Shown here piece by piece: positions 18,028 to 26,117 of a stretch of DNA of 64,000 nucleotides. Source of the stretch: Erythrobacter sanguineus (lineage in GTDB: Bacteria > Pseudomonadota > Alphaproteobacteria > Sphingomonadales > Sphingomonadaceae); assembly GCA_945878845.1 (NCBI GenBank), contig CAMCUB010000002.1, positions 1 to 64,000 of the forward strand. Reading direction: 5' to 3'. The stretch's first letter is position 1. Every line of letters begins with the position of its first letter. Below the pieces are notes generated by a model that was not told the origin of the DNA, did no database searches, and saw nothing but the letters and a program-made list of their open reading frames with translations. The position numbers were made by a program, and so were the translations under genes.

Positions 18028-19043
18028 TTGTCCATCTCCGCAATCCAGCGCCGCACCACCGCAACGCCCTCCTTGTCGACGCTTGCCTTGCCGAGTTCGG
18101 GCATGGCGATGCCGGGCGCCGCGCTGGCCATGCGGTAGAGGAGGATCGATTCGTCCGGGTGGCCGGCGACGATCGAAAACTCGAATTCCCCCGCTCCGCG
18201 TCCCGCAGCGACCGGGCGCTTGCCAATGCCGAAAGCCTGCGGGTCGTCCTGCTCCCAGCGCAGGTCGAGCCCGGAATTGGACGCGCCCCCGCCCGGCTGG
18301 TGGCAATGGGCGCAATTGACGTCGAGATAGGCCCGCGCGAGCGGCGCGGCGGCGTCCTTGGGCTTGCGCGCCGCCCAGATGGGGAGCGTCCCCGCCCCTG
18401 CCGGCACCCGGTCGAGCGCGCCTGCCTTCACCATCTGCCCGAGCCACACCGCGGTCAGATTGCGCGCCTTGGGGCCGATGGGGGTGACCTTGTTGCTGCT
18501 CGCATGGCAGGTCTTGCACTGGTTTTTGTTGGGGATGGCATAGGTGATGGCCTCGCCCGCCGGGGTGACGAGGTCGATCCGTCCGCCGGTGAGCGCAAGC
18601 GTCGCCTCGGTCTGCTCGGCGTTCCAGCGATAGGGCAGCGCCACCCAGCCATCGGCGCGGCGCAGCAGCACGCGGGTCTCGATCAACCGGCGGTCTGCGC
18701 CTGTCCCGAAAGCGAAGGTCTTGAGGATCGCGGCACCGACCGGGAATTGCAGCAGGCCTTCTCCGTCGGCGGTGAGCTGCGTGCCTTGCGGAAGGTAGAT
18801 GAAGCGCAGCTTGTCCGCGCCGTCCGTCCACAGCGGGGTGTTGAGCGCGTAAGGATAGACCCGCGCCGCGGGAACCTGCCGGGCACCATCGGCAAAGAAG
18901 CCGAACGCCGACAGGTTCTCAGGAAAGGCGGTGCCGGTCACTGCGGCGTCGTTCACAAGCTGCGGCGCGGGCGCGGCCCCATGAGCAAGCGCCGCGCCGA
19001 GCGTCGTGCAGGCGAGCGCGAGGAGGCCGAGGCCGTGCTTCAC
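18024..19043 (-). CDS. Secreted diheme c-type cytochrome, SO2930/HNE_0200 family
   Basis: A 339-residue exported protein with an N-terminal signal peptide (cleavage near AHGAAPA). Two heme-binding motifs are visible, CKTCH near residue 177 and CAHCH near residue 246, the second followed by QPGGGASNSGLDL. Possible distal ligand methionines occur in AMPEL near residue 316. The preceding region (YPYALNTPLWTDGADKLRF) is what I recognise as the HNE_0200-type family described as the regular partner of beta-helix proteins. The start codon is GTG, overlapping the beta-helix stop (GTGA). Electron-transfer partner unknown. Confidence 0.85.
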   Translation of the reverse strand: MKHGLGLLALACTTLGAALAHGAAPAPQLVNDAAVTGTAFPENLSAFGFFADGARQVPAARVYPYALNTPLWTDGADKLRFIYLPQGTQLTADGEGLLQFPVGAAILKTFAFGTGADRRLIETRVLLRRADGWVALPYRWNAEQTEATLALTGGRIDLVTPAGEAITYAIPNKNQCKTCHASSNKVTPIGPKARNLTAVWLGQMVKAGALDRVPAGAGTLPIWAARKPKDAAAPLARAYLDVNCAHCHQPGGGASNSGLDLRWEQDDPQAFGIGKRPVAAGRGAGEFEFSIVAGHPDESILLYRMASAAPGIAMPELGKASVDKEGVAVVRRWIAEMDK

Positions 19044-20242
19044 TTCAGCCGCGCCTCCAGCGCCGCAGGAGCGCCGATTTCGGGGAATTCCCAGGTTTCG
19101 ATCGGGGTCAGCATCAGCGGCCCGGGCTGCGCCTCGGCGATACTCTGGCCGGGTGTCTTGAGGTTGAGCGTCCAGCCGGTCACACCCTCAGCGATCCTAA
19201 GGCCAGTGTCACCTTGCGCAATCCCGTCCCACAGCACCGGGGGCAGCGCCCCGCCGAAGGCCGCGAGCAGCGCTTCCTTGCCGTCAAGCTGCGGATCGTC
19301 CCCGCCGCGCCCGAAGGAATTGGGGCCGACGATGACGTTGCGCGCATAGGGATTGTAGCGCGCGTCGTCGAACTTCTGGAGATAGGCGACCACCATGACA
19401 TGTGCGGTCGGGTTGTTTTCGAAGGCATTGTCCTCGATCAAGACGCCGTCATTGGCCATCACCAGCACGCCCGTGCCGCGCCGCACGCTGGCGACGATAT
19501 TGCCCGGAGGCGCGAAGTTGGGGGTGTCGTTGTCGCTCACCACGTTCTCGCGCAGGATCACATTGCCGCCGCCTATGACGGGAAGACCGGGCAGGTCGAA
19601 CACCAGCAGACCGCCGGTGTTGCGGCTGGCGATGTTGTTTTCGACCAGCGCGTTGCGGCTGTTCTCGATCTCGATTCCTGCGACGTTGTAGGTGACGATA
19701 TTCTCGCTCACCGTGATGTCGCGGCTTTGGCCCACGTAGATCCCGGCGTCGGACGCGCCCGAGACCGTGGAGTTGGTGACCAGCACGCCTGTGCTCTCGA
19801 CCGGATAGATGCCGTAAGCGCCGTTGGTCGCCTTGGGCCCGCCGGTCCATTCGACGCGGATGCCCGAGTAGACGATCATGTCCGCGCCCTTGGACTTGAT
19901 GCCGTCACCCTTGGGGTTCTCGACCGCGAAGTCGCGCAAGGTGACGTTGTCGGAGGTGACCAGCAGCCCCTCGCCCGCACCGGCTTGGGCGGTGAAATCG
20001 AGGATCGACTTGTCCATCCCCTGCCCGCGCACGGTAACCCCGTCGACATCGAGGCTGAGCCCGTCGGTTAGGGTGATGCGCCCCTCGCCCAGTTCGACCA
20101 CATCACCCGGCTGAGCGAGGATCAGCGCCTTCTGCAAGCGCTCGGCCGCGCCCTCGCCGGCTTCGATGCGGTGCGTATCGGCGGCGAGCGGCGCGGCGGC
20201 AGCGGATGCCAGAAGCGCGGCGGCAAGTGCCAGCTTGTTCAT
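19040..20242 (-). CDS. Secreted parallel beta-helix repeat protein
   Basis: A 400-residue exported protein with a signal peptide (MNKLALAAALLASAAAAPLA) and a GGAGG ribosome-binding site. The body is a right-handed beta-helix: repeated turns such as NVTLRDFAVENPKGDGIK, GVLVTNSTVSGASDAGIYVG, DITVSENIVTYNVAGIEIEN and ALVENNIASRNTGGLLV. The fold is shared with pectate lyases and alginate epimerases (NosD/CASH type), but no catalytic set is recognisable. Members of this family occur next to the diheme cytochrome family, as here. First gene of a three-gene operon. Confidence 0.87.
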   Translation of the reverse strand: MNKLALAAALLASAAAAPLAADTHRIEAGEGAAERLQKALILAQPGDVVELGEGRITLTDGLSLDVDGVTVRGQGMDKSILDFTAQAGAGEGLLVTSDNVTLRDFAVENPKGDGIKSKGADMIVYSGIRVEWTGGPKATNGAYGIYPVESTGVLVTNSTVSGASDAGIYVGQSRDITVSENIVTYNVAGIEIENSRNALVENNIASRNTGGLLVFDLPGLPVIGGGNVILRENVVSDNDTPNFAPPGNIVASVRRGTGVLVMANDGVLIEDNAFENNPTAHVMVVAYLQKFDDARYNPYARNVIVGPNSFGRGGDDPQLDGKEALLAAFGGALPPVLWDGIAQGDTGLRIAEGVTGWTLNLKTPGQSIAEAQPGPLMLTPIETWEFPEIGAPAALEARLK

Positions 20243-20304
20243 TGATGTTCTCCCTCCGCCTGACCTTGTGGCGCATCGGAGGGAGGAAATGCAAGCGTCA
20301 GGCG

Positions 20305-20646
20305 CTAACCAAGCCCCACCGCGCACAGCCCGGCCGAGGTGGTGAGCACCGCCACCGCCTCGCCATCATTGACGCGGCGCAGGCGCTTGACGAGCTCGCC
20401 GAGGCCGAAGCCTTCCTCGGGCTCGCCTTCCTGCGGGACCATGCCCTGCCGCAATTTCCACAGCTGGCCGATAGTGAGCCGGTCGACCATCCGCTCGGCC
20501 ATGCAGGCGGCGCGCTTTTCGCCGATGCCGGATTCCACCAGCGCGCCCTTGACCTGCATCTCCACGAGCGGGTTGGCGAGGCCAGTGTAGACCGCCCCGC
20601 CTGCCAGCAACAGTACCAGCAACACGCCGATGATCAGCTTTCGCAT
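20305..20646 (-). CDS. Hypothetical membrane-anchored protein
   Basis: A 113-residue protein with one N-terminal hydrophobic segment (IIGVLLVLLLAGGAVYTGL, residues 5-23) and a soluble part exposed outside the membrane. A single pair of cysteines is present (Cys48 in RAACMAERMVDRL and one near the C-terminus). I do not recognise the family. It lies just upstream of the beta-helix operon on the same strand with 62 bases between, so it may or may not be co-transcribed. Confidence 0.65.
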   Translation of the reverse strand: MRKLIIGVLLVLLLAGGAVYTGLANPLVEMQVKGALVESGIGEKRAACMAERMVDRLTIGQLWKLRQGMVPQEGEPEEGFGLGELVKRLRRVNDGEAVAVLTTSAGLCAVGLG

Positions 20647-20838
20647 ACCTGTGTCGTTCCCCTAGTCCGGACCGGCCCCGATGCCGCCCGTTCAACCTCG
20701 GCTACGGCGCAGCCGCCGATAGGCGTCGCCATGGTTTTGCCATTATGCACAGACGTCTTCAAGCCAAGCTTCCGCTGCGATGCGGGCGACCGTATCGACC
20801 TTTACTTGACTGAAATGTGAACTTAACGCGCAGGACCA

Positions 20839-21555
20839 GTGGCAGCTTTCGGGACGTTCTTTGCTGGTGAGCTATCAAGGCTCGAACGCTGCTGCCTGCG
20901 TTCGTTCTTGCGGCATGGCCATAGAATCGCGCTCTACGCATTCGAGTCGGTCGGCGCGGTTCCGGACGGGGTGGACGTCCGCGATGCGGCAAGCATTGTG
21001 CCGCGCGACAAGTTTTTCCGGGCAGGTCACGGCCCGCACAAGGGGACTGCGGCAGCCTTCGCCAACCTGTTCCGCTATGCGATGATCCTCGAGACCGGAC
21101 TGATCTGGGTGGACACGGATGTCGTGTGCCTCAGGCCCGATTGGCCCGGCTTGCCGCTGGTGGCCGGGTTTCAGGACGAGGTGATGGTCAACAACGCGGT
21201 ACTCGGCGGCAGCGCCGTCCACCCGCTGCTCGAGCGCGCGGTGGAGATCGCCACGCAGGTCGGGACGATCGGACCCTGGGCCTATACCGGCCCGCACCTG
21301 CTCACCGCACTGGTGCACGACATGGGGCACACGCGGCATGTGCTGCCACGCGACACTTTCTACCCCTTGAGCTACCGCGATGCGGCGCCGATCCTGCTCC
21401 AGCCGCGTTCCGGGGTCGAGCGGATCCAGTGGCCCGAGCAGGCGCTGGCTGTCCATCTGTGGAACGAGACGCTTCGCCTTGCAGGCCATGACCGGCACGC
21501 ACCAGCGCCCGATCACAGCCTGCTGAAGCTGATCCTCGACGACCTCGGCGACTGA
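20839..21555 (+). CDS. DXD-motif glycosyltransferase
   Basis: A 238-residue glycosyltransferase-like protein of the capsular/alpha-1,4 sugar-transferase type. The motif GLIWVDTDVVCLRPDW contains the DXD pair that binds the sugar-nucleotide metal. The N-terminus GELSRLERCCLRSFLRHGH is typical of this group. Translation starts at GTG, since an in-frame stop lies four codons upstream of it, and AGGA precedes it closely. It is divergent from the small membrane gene on its left and convergent with pntB. It stands alone, so which polysaccharide it modifies is unknown. Confidence 0.83.
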   Translation: MAAFGTFFAGELSRLERCCLRSFLRHGHRIALYAFESVGAVPDGVDVRDAASIVPRDKFFRAGHGPHKGTAAAFANLFRYAMILETGLIWVDTDVVCLRPDWPGLPLVAGFQDEVMVNNAVLGGSAVHPLLERAVEIATQVGTIGPWAYTGPHLLTALVHDMGHTRHVLPRDTFYPLSYRDAAPILLQPRSGVERIQWPEQALAVHLWNETLRLAGHDRHAPAPDHSLLKLILDDLGD

Positions 21556-21570
21556 CGCCGAGCTAAACAA

Positions 21571-23031
21571 TCAGTCGAGCGACTTGACGATTTCCTCGAC
21601 CATCTTCTTCGCATCGGCGAGGAGCATGACGGTCTGGTTCATGTAGAACACGTCGTTGTCGACCCCGGCATAGCCGACGCCGCCCATCGAGCGCTTGATG
21701 AAGAACACCTGCTTGGCCTTGTCGACGTCGAACACCGGCATGCCATAGATCGGCGAGGACTTGTCGGTCTTGGCCGCCGGGTTGACCACGTCATTCGCGC
21801 CGATGATGAAGGCAACGTCGGCCTGGGCGAACTCGGAGTTGATGTCCTCAAGCTCGAACACCTCGTCATAGGGCACGCTGGCTTCAGCGAGGAGCACGTT
21901 CATGTGCCCGGGCATACGGCCCGCGACGGGGTGGATGGCGTATTTCACCGACACGCCCTTTTCCTTGAGCTTGTCACCCATCTCGCGCAGCGCGTGCTGG
22001 GCTTGCGCGACCGCCATCCCGTAGCCGGGGATGATGATGACACTTTCGGCCTGTTCGAGCATGTAGGCGGCGTCTTCGGCAGAGCCCTGCTTGTAGGGCC
22101 GCTGCTCGCGCGCGCCTCCGGCTCCGCCAGCCGCGCCCGCGTCGGCACCGAAGCCGCCCGCGATCACGCTGATGAAGCTGCGGTTCATCGCCCGGCACAT
22201 GATGTAGCTGAGGATCGCCCCCGAGGAGCCGACCAGCGCCCCGGTGATGATCATCGCGGTGTTGCCGAGCGTGAAGCCCATCGCCGCCGCGGCCCAGCCC
22301 GAGTAGCTGTTCAGCATCGAGACCACGACCGGCATGTCCGCCCCGCCGATCGGGATGATCAGCAGGAAGCCGATGATGAAGGCCAGCAGCGCGACCGCAA
22401 TCACCATCCAGCCCTCACCCGCAGCGCCGGCAGGCGAGACGGTGTAGAGGCCGATCAGCACGATGATCGCCGCCAGCGTGCCCAGATTGATGACATGCCG
22501 TCCCGGCAGCATGATCGGCGAGCCGCTCATCCGGCCCGAAAGCTTGAGGAAGGCGATGACCGATCCCGAGAAGGTGATCGCCCCGATGGCGATGCCGAGG
22601 CCGAGCTCGATGCGGCTTTCCGGCTTGATTTGCCCCATGGCATCAATAATCCCGAAGGACTGCGGATCGAGCCACGCACCGAAGCCGACCACGACTGCCG
22701 CCAGACCGACGAGGCTGTGGAAGCCCGCGACCAGCTCCGGCATTGCGGTCATCGCGATGCGGCGGGCGACGACCACGCCGATCGCGCCGCCGATGCCGAC
22801 CGCGATCAGGATCTCGACAATGTTGGCGATGTCATGGGTGACAAGCGTCGTGCCGACGGCCAGCGCCATGCCGATCATGCCGTTGCGGTTGCCGGTGCGC
22901 GAGGTCGCGGGGCTCGAAAGCCCGCGCAGCGCGAGGATGAAGAACACGCCCGCAACGAGGTAGGCGAGCATCGCCCAGGCGGGGGTTCCGGCGCCGTGCT
23001 CTGCGCCTGCGGCAAGGAGGGAGAAGGTCAT
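21571..23031 (-). CDS. pntB: NAD(P) transhydrogenase subunit beta
   Basis: A 486-residue beta subunit of the proton-translocating transhydrogenase, which uses the proton gradient to reduce NADP+ with NADH. About nine membrane helices fill the first 290 residues. The soluble domain III follows, with the NADP-binding PGYGMAVAQAQHALREM and the RMPGHMNVLLAEASVPYD and GANDVVNPAA loops. It starts 4 bases after the pntAB stop. Last gene of the pnt operon. Confidence 0.97.
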   Translation of the reverse strand: MTFSLLAAGAEHGAGTPAWAMLAYLVAGVFFILALRGLSSPATSRTGNRNGMIGMALAVGTTLVTHDIANIVEILIAVGIGGAIGVVVARRIAMTAMPELVAGFHSLVGLAAVVVGFGAWLDPQSFGIIDAMGQIKPESRIELGLGIAIGAITFSGSVIAFLKLSGRMSGSPIMLPGRHVINLGTLAAIIVLIGLYTVSPAGAAGEGWMVIAVALLAFIIGFLLIIPIGGADMPVVVSMLNSYSGWAAAAMGFTLGNTAMIITGALVGSSGAILSYIMCRAMNRSFISVIAGGFGADAGAAGGAGGAREQRPYKQGSAEDAAYMLEQAESVIIIPGYGMAVAQAQHALREMGDKLKEKGVSVKYAIHPVAGRMPGHMNVLLAEASVPYDEVFELEDINSEFAQADVAFIIGANDVVNPAAKTDKSSPIYGMPVFDVDKAKQVFFIKRSMGGVGYAGVDNDVFYMNQTVMLLADAKKMVEEIVKSLD

Positions 23032-23035
23032 GAGC

Positions 23036-23317
23036 TTACTTCTCCTTCTTCTTGTACATCGCGAGCATGCGCTCGGTTACCGCGAAGCCGCCGAAGATAT
23101 TGATGCTCGCAAGCACCACTCCGAACAGGCCGAGATATTTGGCGATCGGGCTGTTCGCCTCAGCCGACGCGATCAGCGCGCCGACGATGATCACCGAGGA
23201 GATCGCGTTGGTCACCGCCATCAGCGGGGTATGCAGCGCCGGGGTCACCGACCAGACAACGTAATAGCCCACGAAGCAGGCCAGCACGAAGATGCTGAGA
23301 ATTGCAATGAAATCCAT
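23036..23317 (-). CDS. pntAB: NAD(P) transhydrogenase subunit alpha part 2
   Basis: A 93-residue membrane subunit equal to the C-terminal domain II part of fused PntA. Three hydrophobic segments lie at about 5-22, 35-55 and 62-82, with HTPLMAVTNAISSVIIVGAL as the family signature. The split of PntA into two chains is usual in alphaproteobacteria. Here, however, the two parts are separated by two unrelated genes. It is followed by pntB after 4 bases. Confidence 0.95.
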   Translation of the reverse strand: MDFIAILSIFVLACFVGYYVVWSVTPALHTPLMAVTNAISSVIIVGALIASAEANSPIAKYLGLFGVVLASINIFGGFAVTERMLAMYKKKEK

Positions 23318-23338
23318 GTTTTGCCCCTATTTGGCGAT

Positions 23339-23704
23339 TTATTTTCCGGGCGCGAGATATTCAGTCAGCAGCGTGACCAGCCCGGGCACGTCGGCACCCC
23401 GGCTGAGGTTCAAGGCGATCGGCTCGCTGCCCGAGACGGTGATGGTGAGTTCGGTATCGAGATCGAAGTGGCCCGCGCTCTCGAGCGCGAAGGTGGTGAT
23501 CGCGCGGTAAGGGATCGAGAGATACCGCCGCTTCGATCCGGTCAGGCCCTGAATGTCGGTGATCATGATCCGGCGATCTGTGAAGATGATCGAATCCCGC
23601 ACCATCTTGAAGGCAAAGCGCACCTGCTCGCCGGCGCCGAGCGCATAGCCGAGGTCATCGGCAGCATCGGCGGCGTCCCAGACGGTGGCGTTGATCAGGC
23701 CCAT
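23339..23704 (-). CDS. PH-domain protein (bPH family) inside the pnt operon
   Basis: A 121-residue protein starting MGLINATVWDAADAADDLGY and matching the bacterial pleckstrin-homology group: RDSIIFTDRRIMITDIQGLTG, then SKRRYLSIPYRAITTF and a C-terminal helix. Such proteins form ring-like oligomers in solved structures, with no settled function. A GGTGGA sequence upstream serves as ribosome-binding site. It lies 4 bases after the secreted protein gene and 21 bases before pntAB, so it is co-transcribed with the transhydrogenase. Confidence 0.82.
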   Translation of the reverse strand: MGLINATVWDAADAADDLGYALGAGEQVRFAFKMVRDSIIFTDRRIMITDIQGLTGSKRRYLSIPYRAITTFALESAGHFDLDTELTITVSGSEPIALNLSRGADVPGLVTLLTEYLAPGK

Positions 23705-23708
23705 CGCG

Positions 23709-24572
23709 CTATTCCACCTGCCCTGGCGAGGTCGCGTAAAGCAGCGAGCCGCTGTTGTAGCCGTCAAAGATTTCGGTGAACTTCACCGGCTGCCCGCCGA
23801 AAGGCTTGAGGATGCGCATGCGCACATCCTCTTTGCGGCGCTCGAGCAATTCCAGTTCGAGCCCGGCAATGGCAAGGACCGAGGGGAAGTTGGCGCTGGC
23901 GCATTGCGAGGGCAAGGTCGGCTCGCGGCATTCGCGGACCATCCATTCGCGCCGCTTCTCGCGGCCCACCTTGAAATGGAAGCGCACCATGTTGCCGCCT
24001 TCCTGCGTCAGCGGGATCTGGATGCCGCCGTCAAGAATGCGCTGGTAGTTGAGCGAGAAATACGGCGCGTCAGTCATCGTCGCGGGATCAAGCGTGTCCA
24101 TCGTGGCAGGCTTGATCGGGAACAGCTTTACCTTGGACAGGTCGGATTCGAGCGTCATCCAGTAATCGCCGCCCGCGCCGTTGGCGAAGGCCATGTCCAT
24201 CGCCCCGTCACGGTCGCTGTCGATCACGCAGACGCGCTTGGACTTGGCGATGCCCGCAGCCATCTTGTTGACGTTGCAGGCCATCGGATAGGCGGACTGC
24301 ACCTGCACCATCTGGCTGCCCTTGGGCACTTGCACCACCCCGGCCGCATCGAGGATGTCGGCCTGCGGGGCGAAGAGGCCGCGCGGGCGCAGGCGGGTTT
24401 CGATCACCACGCCCTGTTCCTTGACCCAGAAATCCTGCGCCGGAACCTCGGTGGGCACGATATCCCAGCTGAGCTCATAGGGGCCCGAAAGCTGCGCCGC
24501 AGCGGGCACCGCAAGCAGCGCGGCCGCAGCGGATGCGGAAACCGCGAGGCAGGTCAGGCGCAGCGCTTTCAT
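23709..24572 (-). CDS. Secreted protein of unknown function inside the pnt operon
   Basis: A 287-residue exported protein with a clear signal peptide ending near VPAAAQ. The mature part is predicted beta-rich, with four cysteines (two pairs: near residues 100 and 115, and near 219 and 227) that could form periplasmic disulfides. A DSDRDGAMDMAF stretch resembles a calcium-binding FG-GAP or dockerin-like loop. I do not recognise the family. Its ATG overlaps the pntA stop (ATGA, 4 bases), so it is translationally coupled to a cytoplasmic dehydrogenase subunit, which is unexpected. Confidence 0.8.
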   Translation of the reverse strand: MKALRLTCLAVSASAAAALLAVPAAAQLSGPYELSWDIVPTEVPAQDFWVKEQGVVIETRLRPRGLFAPQADILDAAGVVQVPKGSQMVQVQSAYPMACNVNKMAAGIAKSKRVCVIDSDRDGAMDMAFANGAGGDYWMTLESDLSKVKLFPIKPATMDTLDPATMTDAPYFSLNYQRILDGGIQIPLTQEGGNMVRFHFKVGREKRREWMVRECREPTLPSQCASANFPSVLAIAGLELELLERRKEDVRMRILKPFGGQPVKFTEIFDGYNSGSLLYATSPGQVE

Positions 24573-25690
24573 CCCAGCAGCCGCTCGTTCACAACCTTGC
24601 CGCCCTGCGTCAGGCGGATCGCATTGCCGATTTCCTCGTCGAGCACGGGCTTGCCGGCTTCCTTATCCCAGAAGGCGCTGAGGAAGTTGTAGTGGTTGCG
24701 CGCGAACAGCGCCGAGGCGTCGGCGGGGAGCGCGGCGGGGGTGTTGGCGTAGCCGATGATCTTGACGCCGTGCTTGACCACGACCTCGTCGGCCACCGAA
24801 CCCTCGACGTTCCCGCCCTGCGCCACTGCAAGGTCGAAGATCACGCTGCCGGGCTTCATCGTCGCGATCTGCGCGTCGGTGATCAGCCTGGGAGCAGCGC
24901 GCCCCGGAATCAAAGCAGTCGTGATGACGATGTCCTGCTTGGCGATGTGGCTGGAGACCAGTTCGGCCTGCGCCTTCTGGTATTCCTCGCTCATTTCGGT
25001 GGCATAGCCGCCCGAGCCTTCGCCCTCGATCCCCGCGACGTTCTCGACGAAGATCGGCTTGGCACCCAATGACTGGATCTGCTCCTTGGTGGCCGAACGC
25101 ACGTCGGTCGCCGAGACCTGTGCGCCGAGGCGGCGGGCAGTCGCAATCGCCTGAAGCCCAGCAACGCCCACGCCCATGATGAAGGCGCGCGCGGCCTGCA
25201 CGGTGCCGGCCGCGGTCATCATCATCGGGAAGGCGCGGCCGTAGGCGTCGGCTGCCGCCAGCACGGCCTTGTAGCCCGCAAGGTTCGACTGCGAGGACAG
25301 GACGTCCATCGACTGCGCGCGGGTGATGCGCGGCATGAACTCCATGCTCAGCGCCTCGTAACCGGCGGCCGCATAGGCATCCACCCGCTCGCGCGCCGTG
25401 AAGGGATCGAACAACGCCGCCACCCATGCGCCCGGCTTCGCGCCAGCCAGCAGGGCCACGTCGGGCGCCTGAATGCCGAGCACGATGTCGGCATCCTTGA
25501 CCGTCGCGGCCGCGTCACCGACGCTCGCGCCGGCCTCGGCATAGGCTTCGTCGGTGATCGAGGCGACCACCCCGGCCCCCGCTTCCACGGCGACCGTGCA
25601 GCCCAGGGCCGCAAACTTCTTGGCCGTTTCCGGCGTGGCGGCAACGCGCGTCTCGCCCGAGGCGCGCTCTGTCAGGATGGCGATTTTCAC
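24569..25690 (-). CDS. pntAA: NAD(P) transhydrogenase subunit alpha part 1
   Basis: A 373-residue NAD-binding domain I of the transhydrogenase, starting with GTG (MKIAILTERASGETRVAATP). It shows the alanine dehydrogenase/PNT N-terminal fold and then the NAD-binding core with GVGVAGLQAIATARRLGA, plus the RQD-loop equivalent region MSEEYQKAQ. The membrane part is encoded separately by pntAB. It follows the aa3 subunit IV-like peptide by 10 bases. Confidence 0.96.
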   Translation of the reverse strand: MKIAILTERASGETRVAATPETAKKFAALGCTVAVEAGAGVVASITDEAYAEAGASVGDAAATVKDADIVLGIQAPDVALLAGAKPGAWVAALFDPFTARERVDAYAAAGYEALSMEFMPRITRAQSMDVLSSQSNLAGYKAVLAAADAYGRAFPMMMTAAGTVQAARAFIMGVGVAGLQAIATARRLGAQVSATDVRSATKEQIQSLGAKPIFVENVAGIEGEGSGGYATEMSEEYQKAQAELVSSHIAKQDIVITTALIPGRAAPRLITDAQIATMKPGSVIFDLAVAQGGNVEGSVADEVVVKHGVKIIGYANTPAALPADASALFARNHYNFLSAFWDKEAGKPVLDEEIGNAIRLTQGGKVVNERLLG

Positions 25691-25700
25691 GAGGGCGCGC

Positions 25701-25823
25701 TTAGCTGGCGATCGCAGCGACGACAGCGAAGGTGATCACCGCGATCACCGGTACGGCCCATTTCAGCGTGGCCATGAAGCCGCTGTAGGTGGCCGTGGCC
25801 TTATCCATGTCGTGAACACTCAT
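25701..25823 (-). CDS. aa3-type cytochrome c oxidase subunit IV family peptide
   Basis: A 40-residue peptide, MSVHDMDKATATYSGFMATL then KWAVPVIAVITFAVVAAIAS. It has the size and layout of the bacterial aa3 subunit IV family: a short soluble N-terminus with a conserved Tyr-x-x-Phe region, then one membrane helix. A GGGGAAGAG ribosome-binding site sits 7 bases before the ATG. In alphaproteobacteria a gene of this family commonly precedes pntA, as here. Whether it serves the oxidase or the transhydrogenase is not established. Confidence 0.85.
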   Translation of the reverse strand: MSVHDMDKATATYSGFMATLKWAVPVIAVITFAVVAAIAS

Positions 25824-25885
25824 GATGTCTCTTCCCCTTGGGCGGCCTAACGCTCGGGCGAGCGATTGGTTGCCGAATGGTTATC

Positions 25886-25909
25886 GAAAAAAACGGGCCG
25901 CGCGGCCCA
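25886..25909 (-). terminator. Intrinsic terminator in the leader of the aa3-IV/pnt operon
   Basis: Read on the minus strand, the perfect palindrome GGGCCGCGCGGCCC (25895-25908) is followed by G and then seven Ts (25893-25887), a strong Rho-independent terminator layout. It ends 63 bases before the ATG of the first pnt operon gene. There is no coding gene on the minus strand between 25909 and 26117, so it would end a leader transcript or a small RNA. A second hairpin (GCTCC/GGAGC, 25913-25928) lies immediately upstream in that transcript. Confidence 0.6.
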
Positions 25910-26117
25910 TGCCGCTCCCGTATCGGAGCCGCGCGTGGTTCTCAAGTCACCTTTAGTGAGAGGATCGCGGCCGTCCCCGGCCCGCAGCGATTTGTACACC
26001 TGTCCCGCAGCGGCACAGTCTTAATCGGGTTTTTACCCCTCCCCGCTATTTCTCGCTGTCGATGTCGGTGCCGGGCTCTTTCGCCCGCGCCAGCAAGGGA
26101 GCCGAACGGCACGACTG

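Noticed and set aside
25824-26117. A tRNA, 6S RNA or SRP RNA gene in the pnt leader
   Set aside because: No cloverleaf, no GGAAGGAAGCAGC-type SRP motif and no recognisable 6S layout were visible; only the terminator and short stems are supported.
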